Part shown: positions 1-10,260 of the stretch, one piece after another
Numbering within the stretch: position 1 is the stretch's first letter
Layout of the letters: every line of letters starts with the position of its first letter
NCBI GenBank assembly: GCA_003254885.1
Contig: QANT01000617.1
Span: 1 to 30,944 of the forward strand
Length of the DNA stretch: 30,944 nt
Source: Purshia tridentata
Lineage: Eukaryota; Streptophyta; Magnoliopsida; Rosales; Rosaceae
Direction of reading: 5' to 3'
Notes under the pieces: generated by a model
Told to the model about the DNA's origin: nothing
Databases searched by the model: none
The model's input: the letters and a program-made list of their open reading frames with translations, nothing else
Program-made: the position numbers and the translations under genes

Positions 1-22
1 ATATATATATATATATATATAT
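1..22. repeat. (AT)n microsatellite at window edge
   Basis: Eleven or more AT units; continues as ATATATAT at 409-424 on the other side of the MITE, suggesting one tract split by the insertion. Confidence 0.8.
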
Positions 23-25
23 ACA

Positions 26-408
26 GGCACCTTTCAGTGTGGGATCCCACATTTAAGCTTAAATGTGGGATCCGTCATGGGCCCACTACACATTGTATTT
101 CGATAATCGGAACCGTTTACTTTTTTGGTCTCCATTAAAGGATCGTGTTTGCAAAAAATTAGATTAATCGGAGACCATTTGACCATTGATTAATTGATCA
201 CAATTTCAAGTGTTTATCGAAATATTTTGTTCGTCTACTTACTTGATCAAAGTTCGATAGCTTAATGGTTTCCGATTTGCTTCATTTTTTGCAAGGATGA
301 TCTTTCAATATAGACCTAGAAAATAGAAGGTTCGGATCGTTTAAATACCCTATGGAATGGGCCCCAATGAAAAATCCCATAAATATGGAATCCCACACTT
401 GAAGGGGC
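26..408. mobile_element. foldback MITE (non-autonomous DNA transposon)
   Basis: The two ends are inverted copies: the left end reads GTGTGGGATCCCACATTT near 38-54, and the right end (about 385-408), reverse-complemented, reads GTGTGGGATTCCATATTT. The similarity continues inward (GGGCCCA, then CGGAACCG/CCGAACC). A second arm pair, about 132-178 against 258-306, shares TTGCAAAAAAT and AATCGGAGACCAT-like blocks, so nearly the whole element can snap back into one hairpin. Both sides are AT dinucleotide tracts (1-22 and 409-424), consistent with insertion at a TA-rich target. It has no coding capacity. It sits inside what would be the last intron of the TNL paralogue ending at 811. Superfamily is not assigned. 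Confidence 0.75.
42..73. repeat. 32-bp perfect palindrome in the MITE left end
   Basis: Bases 42-57 are exactly the reverse complement of 58-73. The centre is AAGCTT and each end is GGATCC. It forms a loop-free cruciform-type palindrome within the MITE terminal repeat. Confidence 0.95.
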
Positions 409-430
409 ATATATATATATATATTTTATT

Positions 431-1200
431 GTAGGGGATCCCAAACTTTATATCTTAGTTGATTGTAACCACAGTCATGACTTTGGGGTCGGGCCACACA
501 AGTCTAACACATTGCTTATATATTAATTAGCATCACAAGTTTGTTTTGAAGAAATAGTGATTCCACTTTGATATGTTAGACTTGATTTTCTCATAAAGTA
601 TATTTTGTATCTTTTTTTTTTTTTTTGACCAAAGCTATATTTTGTATCTTTTATAGACAAAGAAGAAGAACAAGGACAACAGATTGAAGAACAGAGGGTC
701 AGCAATAACCGTGGAGGTAGAGGTTGGAAAATGCTCATCAAGACAGCTGTCTTATTTTTTTTTCTTCTGTTGGGGACCTACCTCTTTTGGCCCTCAGACA
801 TTCCAACATAATTCCTTTGTCACATTTGGTTGCTTGCTCTTCTCTTTTCCAATGGAAGAAGCTACAAGTAATAAGCGCACTCCATAAATGTGTTGTATTT
901 GTATTCATGTTTGGTACGTTTTTCCTCGCATTTATATTTGTATAAATGTATAAATATTTTGTTAATTTTTATTGTTTGTTGATTAGTTTTTCAATAGAGT
1001 TGTTTTGCCTTCATTGATAAGAGTACCATTGAAATGTTTTATTCCTTCCATAAGCTACAATTAAATAGAACACAATTAACTTGAATCTGAGTACTCGTTG
1101 TATGATTTTGACGTAGGAAATTGTTGTGATGAAAACCTAAGTCCAGTAACAGAGGATATTGACCACAACCGTAGTGTGCCTCAAAGGCACTCTTAATAGC
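431..1200 (+). repeat. TNL 3'-end duplication, copy 1
   Basis: This block matches 20024-20735 in the same orientation, from GGATCCCAAACTT through the terminal exon and 3' flank to CTCAAAGGCACTCT. It covers part of the last intron, the final coding exon and about 390 bp of 3' flank. Copy 1 carries a poly-T insertion and a short duplication of TATTTTGTATCTTTT before the acceptor. Confidence 0.85.
657..811 (+). CDS. terminal exon of an upstream TNL paralogue (5' part outside window)
   Basis: After the acceptor TTTTATAG at 649-656 the sequence stays open to TAA at 809-811. It begins in phase 1 (the first two bases complete a GAC codon) and encodes 51 residues from DKEEEQGQQI to PSDIPT. It aligns along its length with the last exon of the complete TNL gene (20175-20347). 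Both have an acidic DKEEEQG start, a basic SNNRGGRGWK stretch, then about 20 hydrophobic residues ending in YLFW: a predicted C-terminal membrane helix. The preceding sequence (431-656) matches the last intron of that gene, and the MITE at 26-408 would lie in the same intron. No frameshift is seen, so this may belong to a working neighbour in tandem on the same strand or to a truncated relic; the window cannot decide. Confidence 0.7.
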
Positions 1201-1214
1201 AATCACTGTTATCT

Positions 1215-2040
1215 ATGACTATGAAAATTCCATTGACTAAAAGTGTGTTGTCTATAGTCCTATCTTGAAAAACCGTTGTATGGCGTTATACAACGTTTTT
1301 ATTAACAAACTTTATTGGAAACCCTATATTATATTTGGAATAAAACTAATGTCTTGAGGAAGACCACACAACGATTCTCGATGAAAAACTATTGTTAGAA
1401 TGCATTGTACACAATAGTTATTGACTATAACTGTTGTTTCTAGATACATTAAACAAGGTTATTTAGCAGGTATGGTTTTAGCGGTAATTTTAAACAACAG
1501 TTTCTTATAAAAAAATGTAGTTTGAATTGCTTATACACATCATTTTTATTTTAAAACTGTTGGAATAGTTGTATTTGTACATAGTTTTAGTAAAAAAAAA
1601 GGTTGTTTGAAGTATATATAAATATCATCTAAATTTTAAAACTCATAATATTATTTAGACAATAAATTTTGTTTAAAATGTTGTTTTAATTTCATGTACA
1701 CATAAGTTTTTTACTTAATACTGTTATTATTATTCTAATGGCACAACAATTTTGTTAAAAAATATTGTTTAAGTTTCATAAAAACATCGTTCTTGACCAT
1801 TAAAGTCATGTTATAATTCCATTTAGACAATGGTTTTTACTTTTCAAACGTTGTTGTCATATTTCTTGGACATATATTTTAGCCAAGAAATGTTTTATTA
1901 GAATATAAACATCATTTGATTCACTAAAACCATTGTCTAGATATTAATTACACAATGTTTTACATTTGCAAATAATTGTTTGTTTGATTCACATTTATTT
2001 GCTTTAAAAATTTGGGTAGCCAATATAATGGCCAGAAATA
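1215..2040. mobile_element. CACTA-like subterminal repeat region (remnant)
   Basis: No gene. About 800 bp are filled with short degenerate motifs in both orientations around ACAACG/CGTTGT and ACAATGG/CCATTGT (for example CCGTTGTATGGCG at about 1272, AACGTTGTTGTC at about 1847, CCATTGTCTAG at about 1930). Dense bidirectional repeats of this kind are typical of the subterminal zones of plant CACTA (En/Spm) elements. No CACTA terminal repeat or transposase is visible here, so assignment is by texture only. Confidence 0.4.
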
Positions 2041-2290
2041 CATTCAATATATATCATTCTTGAAACCAATTATAAATCCACATATATCCAAGTCAAAACC
2101 AATAAAAATATACAAATAATTATATACAAAAAATTACCAAAACACACATGTTGGGCTTTCTAATGCCTATTTAATATAGTTTTTGAATTGCATTCCTAGC
2201 GAGTCCAATTACTTTTTTTCTGGCTCATTTATTTTTTTCATCCCCCGGCCTACTTTTTTTATTTGTTTCTCTTTCTCTCTCTCTCTGGTG

Positions 2291-2693
2291 TAGGGATGGC
2301 AATTATCCCAGTCCCCGCCAAGCCCTGCGGGGCCCCGCCCCGATTAAGCCAGCATGGTAATATCACTCTCTGCCCCGCCCTGCCCCATACACCCATTTAA
2401 CTTAATAAATATATTACATAATATTAATTTTATAATTATATTTCAATTTTATGTTATAACTTTTATTATTATTTTTAATTTAATAGTGTTATAATCTAAT
2501 TTAATGATTTTTTTTAATGTAATATGTGTATGTTAGTGTATTTTATCTATAATATATTAAATATTTGTGTAGATTTAGTATCATTTTAATAAATAAATAA
2601 AAAGGGGGCCCCCCGACAGGGACCCCCGTATACCCGACAGGGCGGGGATGGTATTGGCAAACCTAACCCCGCCCCGCCCCGTTGCCATTCCTA
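2291..2693. mobile_element. hAT-like MITE with GC-rich tips
   Basis: The element starts TAGGGATGGCAA and ends TTGCCATTCCTA, imperfect inverted repeats followed inward on both sides by CCCCGCCCCG-type GC blocks. The middle (about 2400-2600) is very AT-rich. TGGTG is present directly on both sides (2286-2290 and 2694-2698), consistent with all or part of a target-site duplication. It is about 400 bp and non-coding. TAGGG-type tips fit the hAT superfamily; since hAT duplications are normally 8 bp, the 5-bp match leaves some doubt. Confidence 0.65.
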
Positions 2694-2846
2694 TGGTGCC
2701 TTTATAGCGTCAACGGCAGACTCTAGCGAGAGTAGGCCCTAGTTGCCGAGAGTCTTCAATCCTGTGGAAACACGCGAAATTTCAAACCAGATCATTTCTC
2801 TCATTTCTCTCTCTGTCTCTTTTGTGTTTTGGTGCAGATCTGAGGA

Positions 2847-3188
2847 GGCATTTGTTGGTCTGAGATAGTGTTGCAGATCTAGTGTGCTTTTCTCTGTGTG
2901 TGGATGCCTTGTTCTGTTTGGTCAGGAGTAGACCTTTGAGGCTTGGGTTAGTACTTTTGTACTAATCAGATCAATGAATTGATCAACTTAGAACAAAGCT
3001 TAAATTCTGCAAGCTTTTCTTCTTTTATGAGATTGTTTTCTATGTGTTGCAGGAGGTATTTCTAAAACTTTGATGTTTGTGCAAATAAGTATGTTAGTTC
3101 AGACCAGGATTTGGGTGAGACTCAGCTTTGTAAATTTTGCAACATAGGTTCGAGGAATTGAGTTCGTTTAAGAACCAAGTTGGGTCCT
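2847..3188 (+). repeat. anonymous duplicated segment, copy 1
   Basis: Matches 3808-4126 in direct orientation with many substitutions and small indels (shared blocks include GATCAATTGATCAACTTAG-like, TTAAATTCTGCAAGCTTTTC-like and TTTGGGTGAGACT). No open reading frame is evident. A TTGCAG|GAGGT stretch at about 3048 resembles a splice acceptor, so it may derive from an intron-exon junction or UTR of an unidentified gene. Confidence 0.8.
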
Positions 3189-3513
3189 AGCTCAAGTATT
3201 AGTTCATTCTTATGAGCTAATTAATCATATTGAAACCGAAACATGGGACTGGGTAAGAGAACCAACAACTCAGCACAACATGCTTGTTTAATAATGAACA
3301 ATAATGTCTTCGTTAGTTCATGTCAATCTAATATTTATTCACCTCAAAATATATTACACAGAGAGTAATTCATCAGGAAAAAAAAAAAATAGAGAAACCC
3401 CTGAATATTTCATAACATGGATTGAACTGTTTTCTCGAATGCAACCATGAAAAAAAAAAACAAAAACCATCGTTTAACAAAACGTAAATTTTTTTGGTCT
3501 CAATCATAGATTT

Positions 3514-3738
3514 TTGATCATCTAATGCTCAAAAGCTCCTTTGGACGAACTACTTATTCATGATTAGTTTGTTTAACTTCTGAAATTTCTCTGACTTGGC
3601 AATTTCAAGTATTTGAGTTCACAATTGATCATCTAATGCTCAAAAGCTCCTTTGGACGAACTGCTTATTCATGATTAGTTTGTTTAACTTCTGAAATTTC
3701 TCTGACTTGGCAATTTCAAGTATTTGAGTTCACAATTG
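3514..3738 (+). repeat. 111-bp tandem duplication
   Basis: 3514-3624 and 3625-3735 are identical except A3552/G3663, and the first three bases of a third unit follow. The near identity indicates a recent duplication (or a collapsed/expanded assembly repeat). No coding content seen. Confidence 0.95.
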
Positions 3739-3807
3739 TGAGGCATAAACTTCTGAAGCTGCAAAATTGTTTAGCATATGTTAAGTTGGATATTAAGTGA
3801 ATTGCTA

Positions 3808-4126
3808 GGCATTTGTAGACCTGAGATGGGGTTGCAGATAGTGTGCTTGTCTCTGTGTGTGCATGTCTTGTTTCGTTTGTTCAAAAGTAAACCTTTGAAG
3901 TGTGGGTTAGTACTTGTGTAATAATCAGATCAATCAATTGATCAACTTAGCACTAAAGGAAGCTTAAATTCTGCAAGCTCTTCTTCTTGAGATTGTTGTG
4001 TATCTGTTGCAGGAGGTGTTTTTGAAACTTTGATGTTTATGCAAATAAGCCTGTCATACCAAGATTTGGGTGAGACTTAGCTTTGTAAATTTTGCAACAC
4101 ATGTTCAAGGAATTGAGTTGGGTCCT
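3808..4126 (+). repeat. anonymous duplicated segment, copy 2
   Basis: Direct duplicate of 2847-3188, beginning GGCATTTGTAGACCTGAG and ending GAGTTGGGTCCT. It lies about 960 bp downstream of copy 1; the intervening DNA includes the 111-bp tandem duplication. No gene recognised. Confidence 0.8.
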
Positions 4127-4309
4127 ACCAAGAAGCAAGTTGAACTAGTGAGCTCCAAAAACAAAAGCAAAAATCATTTATTTGTTGAATAGATTTGTCT
4201 CCAAGAAGCTTCTCTAATGATTTTTTGCGGTTTTGGCTATATGTATATTTGTAACAATTCCTTGTTGGGATCAAGTCGTTTGTATGTGCAAGTTCAATTT
4301 GTAAGCATT

Positions 4310-5390
4310 GGATTCTAAGTTATAATACTTGATTATTATTGTCCAACAGTAATAATAAGATGATTGCTTTTGTCCAACAATAACAATAAGGTGATTGTTG
4401 CTGCCTAACAGTAACAATAACAATGTAAGACTGTCCTCTAATAGAAAATGGCAATTTTTTTTAATTTGATTCAGAATGTAGTTGTTAATATTCGATAGTA
4501 ACAATATTTTAGACATTGGAACAAAAAAAAAAAAGTAGCTTCATTTTTTTTGTTTTATCCTATTTTGATGTGTTTATACAAAAAAATATGTAAACTTCGT
4601 GTAAGTTGCTTTTTTTGAGTTTTTTTTGCCAATTAATTCTCGAAGGCACTGTAGCGTCTGGTTTTAAAGAGTGGACTAGCTAGAGATTTTGTATAGATGG
4701 ACTTACAAAAAAAAAAACTCATAATTACATATGTATAATTCAATTATAAAAATATATAGGGCGTTTTTTTTTTTAAAGCCCATTTCAGAAAATGTGCTAT
4801 TTATGTGACCCACCCACTATAGTGAATTACGGTAGCAGCCCACGTTTTAAAAAAATCCAGTGCTACAGTAACGGCGTTACTGTAGCGACATTACAGTACC
4901 TTTGAGAATTGTTACTGTTACACATACAATTCTTACTTTGTAAAAATCCTTAAAAACAAGACAACTTATACAAATTTAACATTTTTTTTTTGTTGTGTAT
5001 AAATACATCAAAAATAGCATTAAAAAAATAAAGCTTTTTTTTTTTTTCCTCATATATTGAGAATTGTTACTGTCGAACAGTAACAAGCACATTCTGAACC
5101 AAATTAAAAAATTGCCATTTTTCACTAGAGGACAATCAAACATTGTTATTATTACACAATAACAATCACCTTATTGTTACTGTCGGACATATTATTACTA
5201 GCAAACAGTAACAATAACAGGTTGTTATTTGCAAACAGTAACAACCATAGGCTTACTTTTCCATTTTTTATTCTATATAAAAAAATTGATAAAAAACCTG
5301 ACATATTAAACCAAACAGTAACAATAACATGTTGTTACTTGCAAACAATAACAATGTATGTGCATTTAGCTAATCCGAAAAAGCAATCAT
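4310..5390. mobile_element. large foldback element with GTTACTG/CAGTAAC arrays
   Basis: Non-coding. The left half (about 4320-4690) is the reverse complement of the right half (about 4840-5390). Left blocks GTCCTCTAATAG, AAATGGCAATTTTTT and GATGTGTTTATAC reappear inverted on the right as CACTAGAGGAC, AAAAAATTGCCATTT and GTATAAATACATC. The outer parts of both arms are packed with CAGTAACAATAAC-type units. The spacer is about 4690-4835. A 25-bp palindrome lies at 4862-4886. A related half element sits at 9860-10260. No known terminal signature was identified, so the class is uncertain. Confidence 0.7.
4862..4886. repeat. 25-bp palindrome in the foldback element
   Basis: GCTACAGTAACG, one G, then CGTTACTGTAGC: a perfect 12+1+12 inverted repeat. 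The same theme (ACTACAGTAACGCTGTTGCTGTAGT) appears imperfectly at about 10184-10208 in the half copy. Confidence 0.9.
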
Positions 5391-5584
5391 AAACCATTCA
5401 TCTGGTTCTGGAGCAACTTATAGCCTAAAACAAGCCTACCCTTTATTCAGATTCTTTTGTTATGTTGCAAATTATTTGTTGTGAAATATCAAGCTAGCAA
5501 CTATTACTAAAGATTACTAAAGACAAAAGGGTCTGGACGAGGGAGATGGTAGGGGGCAAGGAGGAGGAGAAGAGCATCTGGGTT

Positions 5585-8500
5585 TGTCACGCCCCGACTC
5601 TCGGGCACGTGAAAAACAACTGAAAATTGAAACTGTGAGCCTTTTCTGAAACTGTGAGTCATAAATATAAAACAATTTATATTCAAACAACTGTAATTTA
5701 CAATAACATTTATATAAAACCAAGGTGTAAAAACAAGGTTCTAAAACCCTGGTGGTCCCACTACCTCGTCTTCTCTCCACTGCCTCCTCAGCTTGCTTAA
5801 CCTGCAAAACAAGTAATTTTTAAGTGGGACTCAGAGTTGACTTTTGCTTCTAGTAAGATTTTAATTTTGACCTTGAGTTCGTTAGGAAGATCTTGAGCTC
5901 ATGGGTTCGTCGACAGGCGGCATGTCCCGTTTAGAGCTACGGTTAGAAAGTTAGGAACGTGATAAGAGACCCAAAAGTTGACTTTTTAAATTATTTGGTT
6001 TTTGGTTTAGACTTTGACATGGTTACATAGATATCGACTCCACGAGTCCATAGACACGTATCATGTGTCGTTTGGAGCTACGGTTAGAAAAATATGGAGG
6101 TTTAAAGTGAGGGGCAAACTTGTAATTATGATTAAGTGGGTCTTAATTTCCAGAAAATTCCATAAACTTCCCCTTTTTTTATTTCTCTCTCCTCTTTCCT
6201 TCCCCACGCGTAGAATACAGCCCCAGCCCGTGACTTCCCTCCTCCCTCTCCCTCTGCGCGCGATCCACCCAGCCTTTTGCCGGACACCCAGACCCACTGG
6301 CGACATCCCCAGCCACCGGCCAGCGACCCCAGCCCCTCCTCCCGACGGCCTAGCCCTCTCTCTTCTCTCTCCTGAGCTCTTTTTCTCCTCCCTGCACGCA
6401 TGTAGCTGCTGCCATCGAGCTTGGCTCATTTCCGGTGACACCAGACAACGAGACCGGCCGAGAAACACTCCCCAGCCGCCGGCCAGCCACCCCAGTCTTC
6501 CTCTTTGCAAGTCGTCGCTCCCACGCGCAGCAAGGAGCTCGAAAGGCTCAGCCTTGCTGCGAGCTTCCTCCGCTGATTCTGGCCGTTTCCGGCCACAGTT
6601 GGCTCGGGTTTTTGGTGAGCTTTCTTCCTCCTTCTATGGGCTTTCTTTTTCCCCTAAATTGGTTGTTCAATTTTCAGTAATTGTGGAAGATTAAATTTTG
6701 GGGATTTGAGGCCATTTCGGATTTCTCTTAGGATTTCAAGTTTTGGGTTAAATGGTGAGGCATATTGGACAAATTATGCCTCTAGGAACCTCTAATTTCG
6801 GTTTATTATAGAAATTCTTAAGAAATTGGAAGTTGGAAATTTGGGGGCTCATGCTCAATTCAGGTTTGGCTTGGGTTTTTGAATCTATTACAAATTGTGA
6901 GGTGTTTTGGATAATTTCCGTAATTAGGAACCTCTAATCGAAGATTGGAATGAGAAATTTTGGAAATTTCGAAGAAACTTGAAAGTTTAATAGTTAAAGC
7001 TTATGTCCATTTCTGGATTTCTAGAAAACTAAGGCGTTTATGGTGATTTAATTGCAATTGTTGGGGATTTTCACCCCTAGGAATAATTAATTGGTGTTTA
7101 GAATGGTTAGTTTGAAGAAATTGGAGAAATGGAGATTTTGGGGTGAAATTGGACACTTATTGGATTTCGAAACGACACTCGAACGATCCTCGGTTGAGTT
7201 AGGTAGTAAAGGAGGATAATTGGAGAAATTTAACGAGATTAAAATGAGCTAGTGGTATCGGATTTGAGTCGAGAAGAAAAATAAGTGGGTTTGGGATTTA
7301 TATATAGATTTGTGGAGCGTAATGCCTAGGACGTGCACTTGTGTTTTTACGACCCTAAATTGATTAGTATTCTAACGTCTGTCATTCTCATGTTAGGCGA
7401 AACCCCCGAGACTAGAGACGATCTAGTCGGAGACCAAAGCTAGGCTCTCTCTATGAGTGGACTTGTTTACAAACTTCTTGATTTAATTTATATTTATATT
7501 GTGAGTTTTATTTGAGCTTTGATTTAATTATTTAGAAATATTATTTGGTTCGTAAGCTTGGCTCCTAGATTTCTTAAATGAATTTGATTTGAACTTTGGA
7601 CGTTGAATTAGTTATGTTGTGTTTTCATGCATGAGTTTGAGAATACATCGAATTTCAAAGGGCTTTTGTGCCGATGATTTATTAGTTGTGTTTGAAAAAA
7701 AGAAATAAATTCTGTAAGTACCCAGTTACAGATAAGTTCAGTAAGGTCTTTGGGACCCATCATGACACACATGTAGGCTTTGGGCTGTGTGTTGCGATGT
7801 CTCGCCTTTTGGGGGCAGCTCTGCGTGCACATATGAACAATTATTTGCCCTGCCTGTATGATGCAGGATTCTGTATAGGTGTACGACCAGCTAGTTTTGC
7901 CCTGCCTGTATGATGCAGGAAATCCGTACAGGTGTATAGCCAGATAGATCCGCCCTGCTAGTACGATGCAGCATTCCGTACGAGTGCACGGTCAGTTCTC
8001 CAGGGTAATTGGATGGTGGTTTTACGAGATACTTCTCAAAATTGAATTTTAGAAAGTTATTGTTTTCTATTATTAAACTGATTTGAAATCCGTTTGGAAC
8101 AGTTTTAGAAAAGAGTTTTGAAACTGGGGGATTTCAAAGAGAGATGTGATGTCTTAGTGCCAAATTATTTTGTAGTTTGAGTTAATTAATACATTTTTAT
8201 AACTTACATCTAATCAGCCGTTATCTCCGTCCACTCACTGAGTTATCTCACTAGTTTTACCCTTTATTGTTGTTTTAAATTTTCCCCCAGATTGTAGCGG
8301 TGGAACGGTCGAGCCAAAGACGTCGAGGCAACTAGTTAACTTTTGTAACTTGTAGGCTCCTAGTTATCCTTGTAAATTTTATTTCCTTAGTAAATCTTGT
8401 AGCACAGCTCTGATAACCTAATAAATACTTATTTAGTTGGTTTTGAACCTTGGGTCGGAGACCCCTTATTTGTGGTAGAGGTGCTGTGTTTTAGAAGTAT

Positions 8501-8640
8501 TCTTTACAGGTTTCTTTTAAAAAAGGGTTAGTCCAATTTCAAGGGAGGTTCTGCCGAATTTCCAGTAGGATTTACTTTGATATTGGATTCCTGCAGGATC
8601 TCTCTAAATTTCAGGGTGAAATGCGGGGTCGGTCCTGTCA
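5585..8640 (+). mobile_element. solo LTR, Ty3/gypsy-like (Tekay/Del type inferred), 3056 bp
   Basis: It begins TGTCACGCCCCG and ends GGTCGGTCCTGTCA (TG...CA). GGGTT is present immediately before (5580-5584) and after (8641-8645), a perfect 5-bp target duplication. No primer-binding site, polypurine tract, gag or pol is found, so it is best read as one LTR left by intra-element recombination. A second copy of the family lies reversed at 23206-26108, related along its whole length. Inside are a GC-rich pyrimidine-loaded stretch (6180-6600), a TATATATAG candidate TATA box near 7300, minisatellite units at 7847-8003 and AATAAA at 8421. Very long LTRs beginning TGTcACgcCCCG are common in the Tekay lineage of chromoviruses; lineage is inference. 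Confidence 0.85.
7847..8003 (+). repeat. three-unit minisatellite inside the LTR (52-53 bp unit)
   Basis: Units start at 7847, 7899 and 7952 with GCCCTGCCTGTATGATGCAG-like sequence, followed by a CCGTACAGGTGTA-like block and a CCAG/TCAG block. The reversed LTR has five shorter, related units at about 23926-24060, so this array expands and contracts within the family. Confidence 0.8.
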
Positions 8641-8973
8641 GGGTTAGCAGTGTGGTTTTGGCCGAGAAGGAGAGAGAAAAGGAACAAAAAAAAGCTATAC
8701 ACTAACAAAAAGTTGAGTTTTTATACAATGGGCATTATAGATATTTCACGAAGAAAAGAATTAAAAAAGTTTACTTTTCCTAACATGGTTAAAAAAGTGA
8801 AATAATTACCAACACTCCCATTTTGAGCTTCCTTTTCTATTTAAACTCCACCTTTTTATTAAGCTTTTCAACCAGTTCAATTGTTGTTTTTTCAGTCCAG
8901 TTTTTATTCTATCTGGTCCACTTTTTATTTTTATGTTCATTTACTCTTATCTCTCCGTCTCTCAACCACTCCT

Positions 8974-9026
8974 TTTCCCTTTCTCTTTCTCTTTCTCTTT
9001 CTCTTTCTCTTTCTCTTTCTCTTTCT
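8974..9026 (+). repeat. (TTTCTC)n microsatellite
   Basis: About eight hexamer units. Two overlapping frames read as Leu/Ser-rich ORFs purely because of the repeat. Confidence 0.9.
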
Positions 9027-9206
9027 TTTTCCCTATTCCTATAACTCTTTGAATTCTCAGATTCAGATCTCAAGCCAGCTCAATCTCTTTACTCAAAGAT
9101 GATAAGATCGTCTTAAATTTTTCATGATCACCAGAAGATCTCTGTCTCTAATACTCGCGGCGATCACTGTTTCCTTGTTTTGCATCATCAGAATCACAAG
9201 ATCCAT

Positions 9207-9311
9207 ATGATGAATCCTTCTCAGGTTGGTGGCACATCCTACAGAGCCTACCCAAAGGTTCAGGTTGTGGTTGACTTCACCACACAAAAGATCATGTTGA
9301 TTTCACAATGA
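9207..9311 (+). CDS. possible small or truncated ORF behind a CT-rich leader
   Basis: A 34-residue frame starts ATGATGAATCCTTCTCAG and ends TGA, reading MMNPSQVGGT through VQVVVDFTT to LISQ. It follows a pyrimidine-rich stretch (8940-9050) that resembles a plant 5' UTR, and 40-60 bp of the upstream sequence is less AT-rich than the surroundings. CAG|GTTGG at about 9224 could be a donor. I do not recognise the family. It could be the first exon of a decayed gene or chance. No continuation is evident in 9312-9850. Confidence 0.2.
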   Translation: MMNPSQVGGTSYRAYPKVQVVVDFTTQKIMLISQ

Positions 9312-9859
9312 GTATCTTTAGTTAATTACTTGCTTTTGTTTAAATATGATTTCATTACTTATTTGGGCTGGACATTGTTGAACACATGAAAACTTCATAT
9401 TTGTCTCCAATTGAGTTGAAAATGATTGCCCGCCAACTCAGCTGAAATTATTTCTGCATCAGGAGAGTTGGTAAAAGTCTATAGCAGCCCATTATGGGTA
9501 CTAAAACTACTTTAGTTTTTTCTTGTATCACTCTTTACCCCAACCCCCTTCCTTTGTGTATGCTATGTTTGATTACTATGTGGTTTGGGGAGAATTATAA
9601 GCTATTTTTTGTTGTTATGCATCTGGTCCCTGTAGCAAAATTTGTTTCTAAATAAGCTATTTTGTCTTAATGTGTTTGTGTGTTTGTGACAATAATGCCT
9701 GTATATGTGCAAAAGTTTAGATCATATGGGTATAAATTCTATCATATGATCAATCCAATTTTAATTTGATTAGAATAAAATATATGGTATTCAACTACTT
9801 CTTAGGTTGCATTTAAAGGGAAAAGAATTAGAATGTTCACAGACAAGCCTGTATTATTT
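9312..9859. other. non-coding AT-rich stretch
   Basis: No ORF, repeat pair or element terminus was recognised. A TCTGCATCAG|GAGAG stretch at about 9460 resembles an acceptor, but no frame supports it. Confidence 0.4.
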
Positions 9860-10260
9860 TCATTTTCCTATAATAATAATAAAGTGATTGTTACTATCTG
9901 AAAGTAACAATAATAAGATTGTTACTGTCTGAAAGTAACAATAATGTAACGTAATTGTTATTGTCTGATAGTAACAATAAGGTATACTATTACCCAATAG
10001 TAACAAATTTTTAGAAATGAAAAAAAAGAAAGTGCTTTTATGCTATTTTTGATGTGTTTATACACAAAAAGAAAATGTAAGATTTGTACAAATTGTTTTA
10101 TTTTTAATTTTTTTGCAATGTAAAAATTGTTACTGTTAGATAGTAGCAATTCTCAAAGGTTATTGTAGCAGGTTAATGTATCGCACTACAGTAACGCTGT
10201 TGCTGTAGTACCAAGGTTTTTAAAAAATGGACTAGCTAGGAATTGGGCTTCCGAATTTGG
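9860..10260 (+). mobile_element. half copy of the GTTACTG foldback element
   Basis: Carries the same ordered blocks as the left arm of 4310-5390: CAGTAACAATAA-like units (9880-10010), GATGTGTTTATACA (about 10050), AATTGTTACTGTTAGA, CACTACAGTAACG and TGGACTAGCTAGG (about 10238). The second, inverted arm is missing. Confidence 0.7.

Noticed and set aside
684..945. Two overlapping + strand ORFs starting at 684 and 724
   Set aside because: The spliced frame from 657 to TAA at 811 matches the TNL last exon; these are other frames of it and its 3' flank.
4271..5392. Asn/Thr-rich ORFs in the foldback element
   Set aside because: Products of AACAATAAC repeat units; no conserved protein.
6014..6694. 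226-codon + strand ORF, Pro/Ser-rich, plus overlapping minus frames in 6061-6510
   Set aside because: Lies wholly inside the solo LTR; open only because the stretch is GC- and pyrimidine-rich. The reversed LTR copy does not preserve the same frame.
8823..9102. Leu/Ser/Phe-rich 73-codon ORFs
   Set aside because: Mainly translation of the (TTTCTC)n microsatellite.
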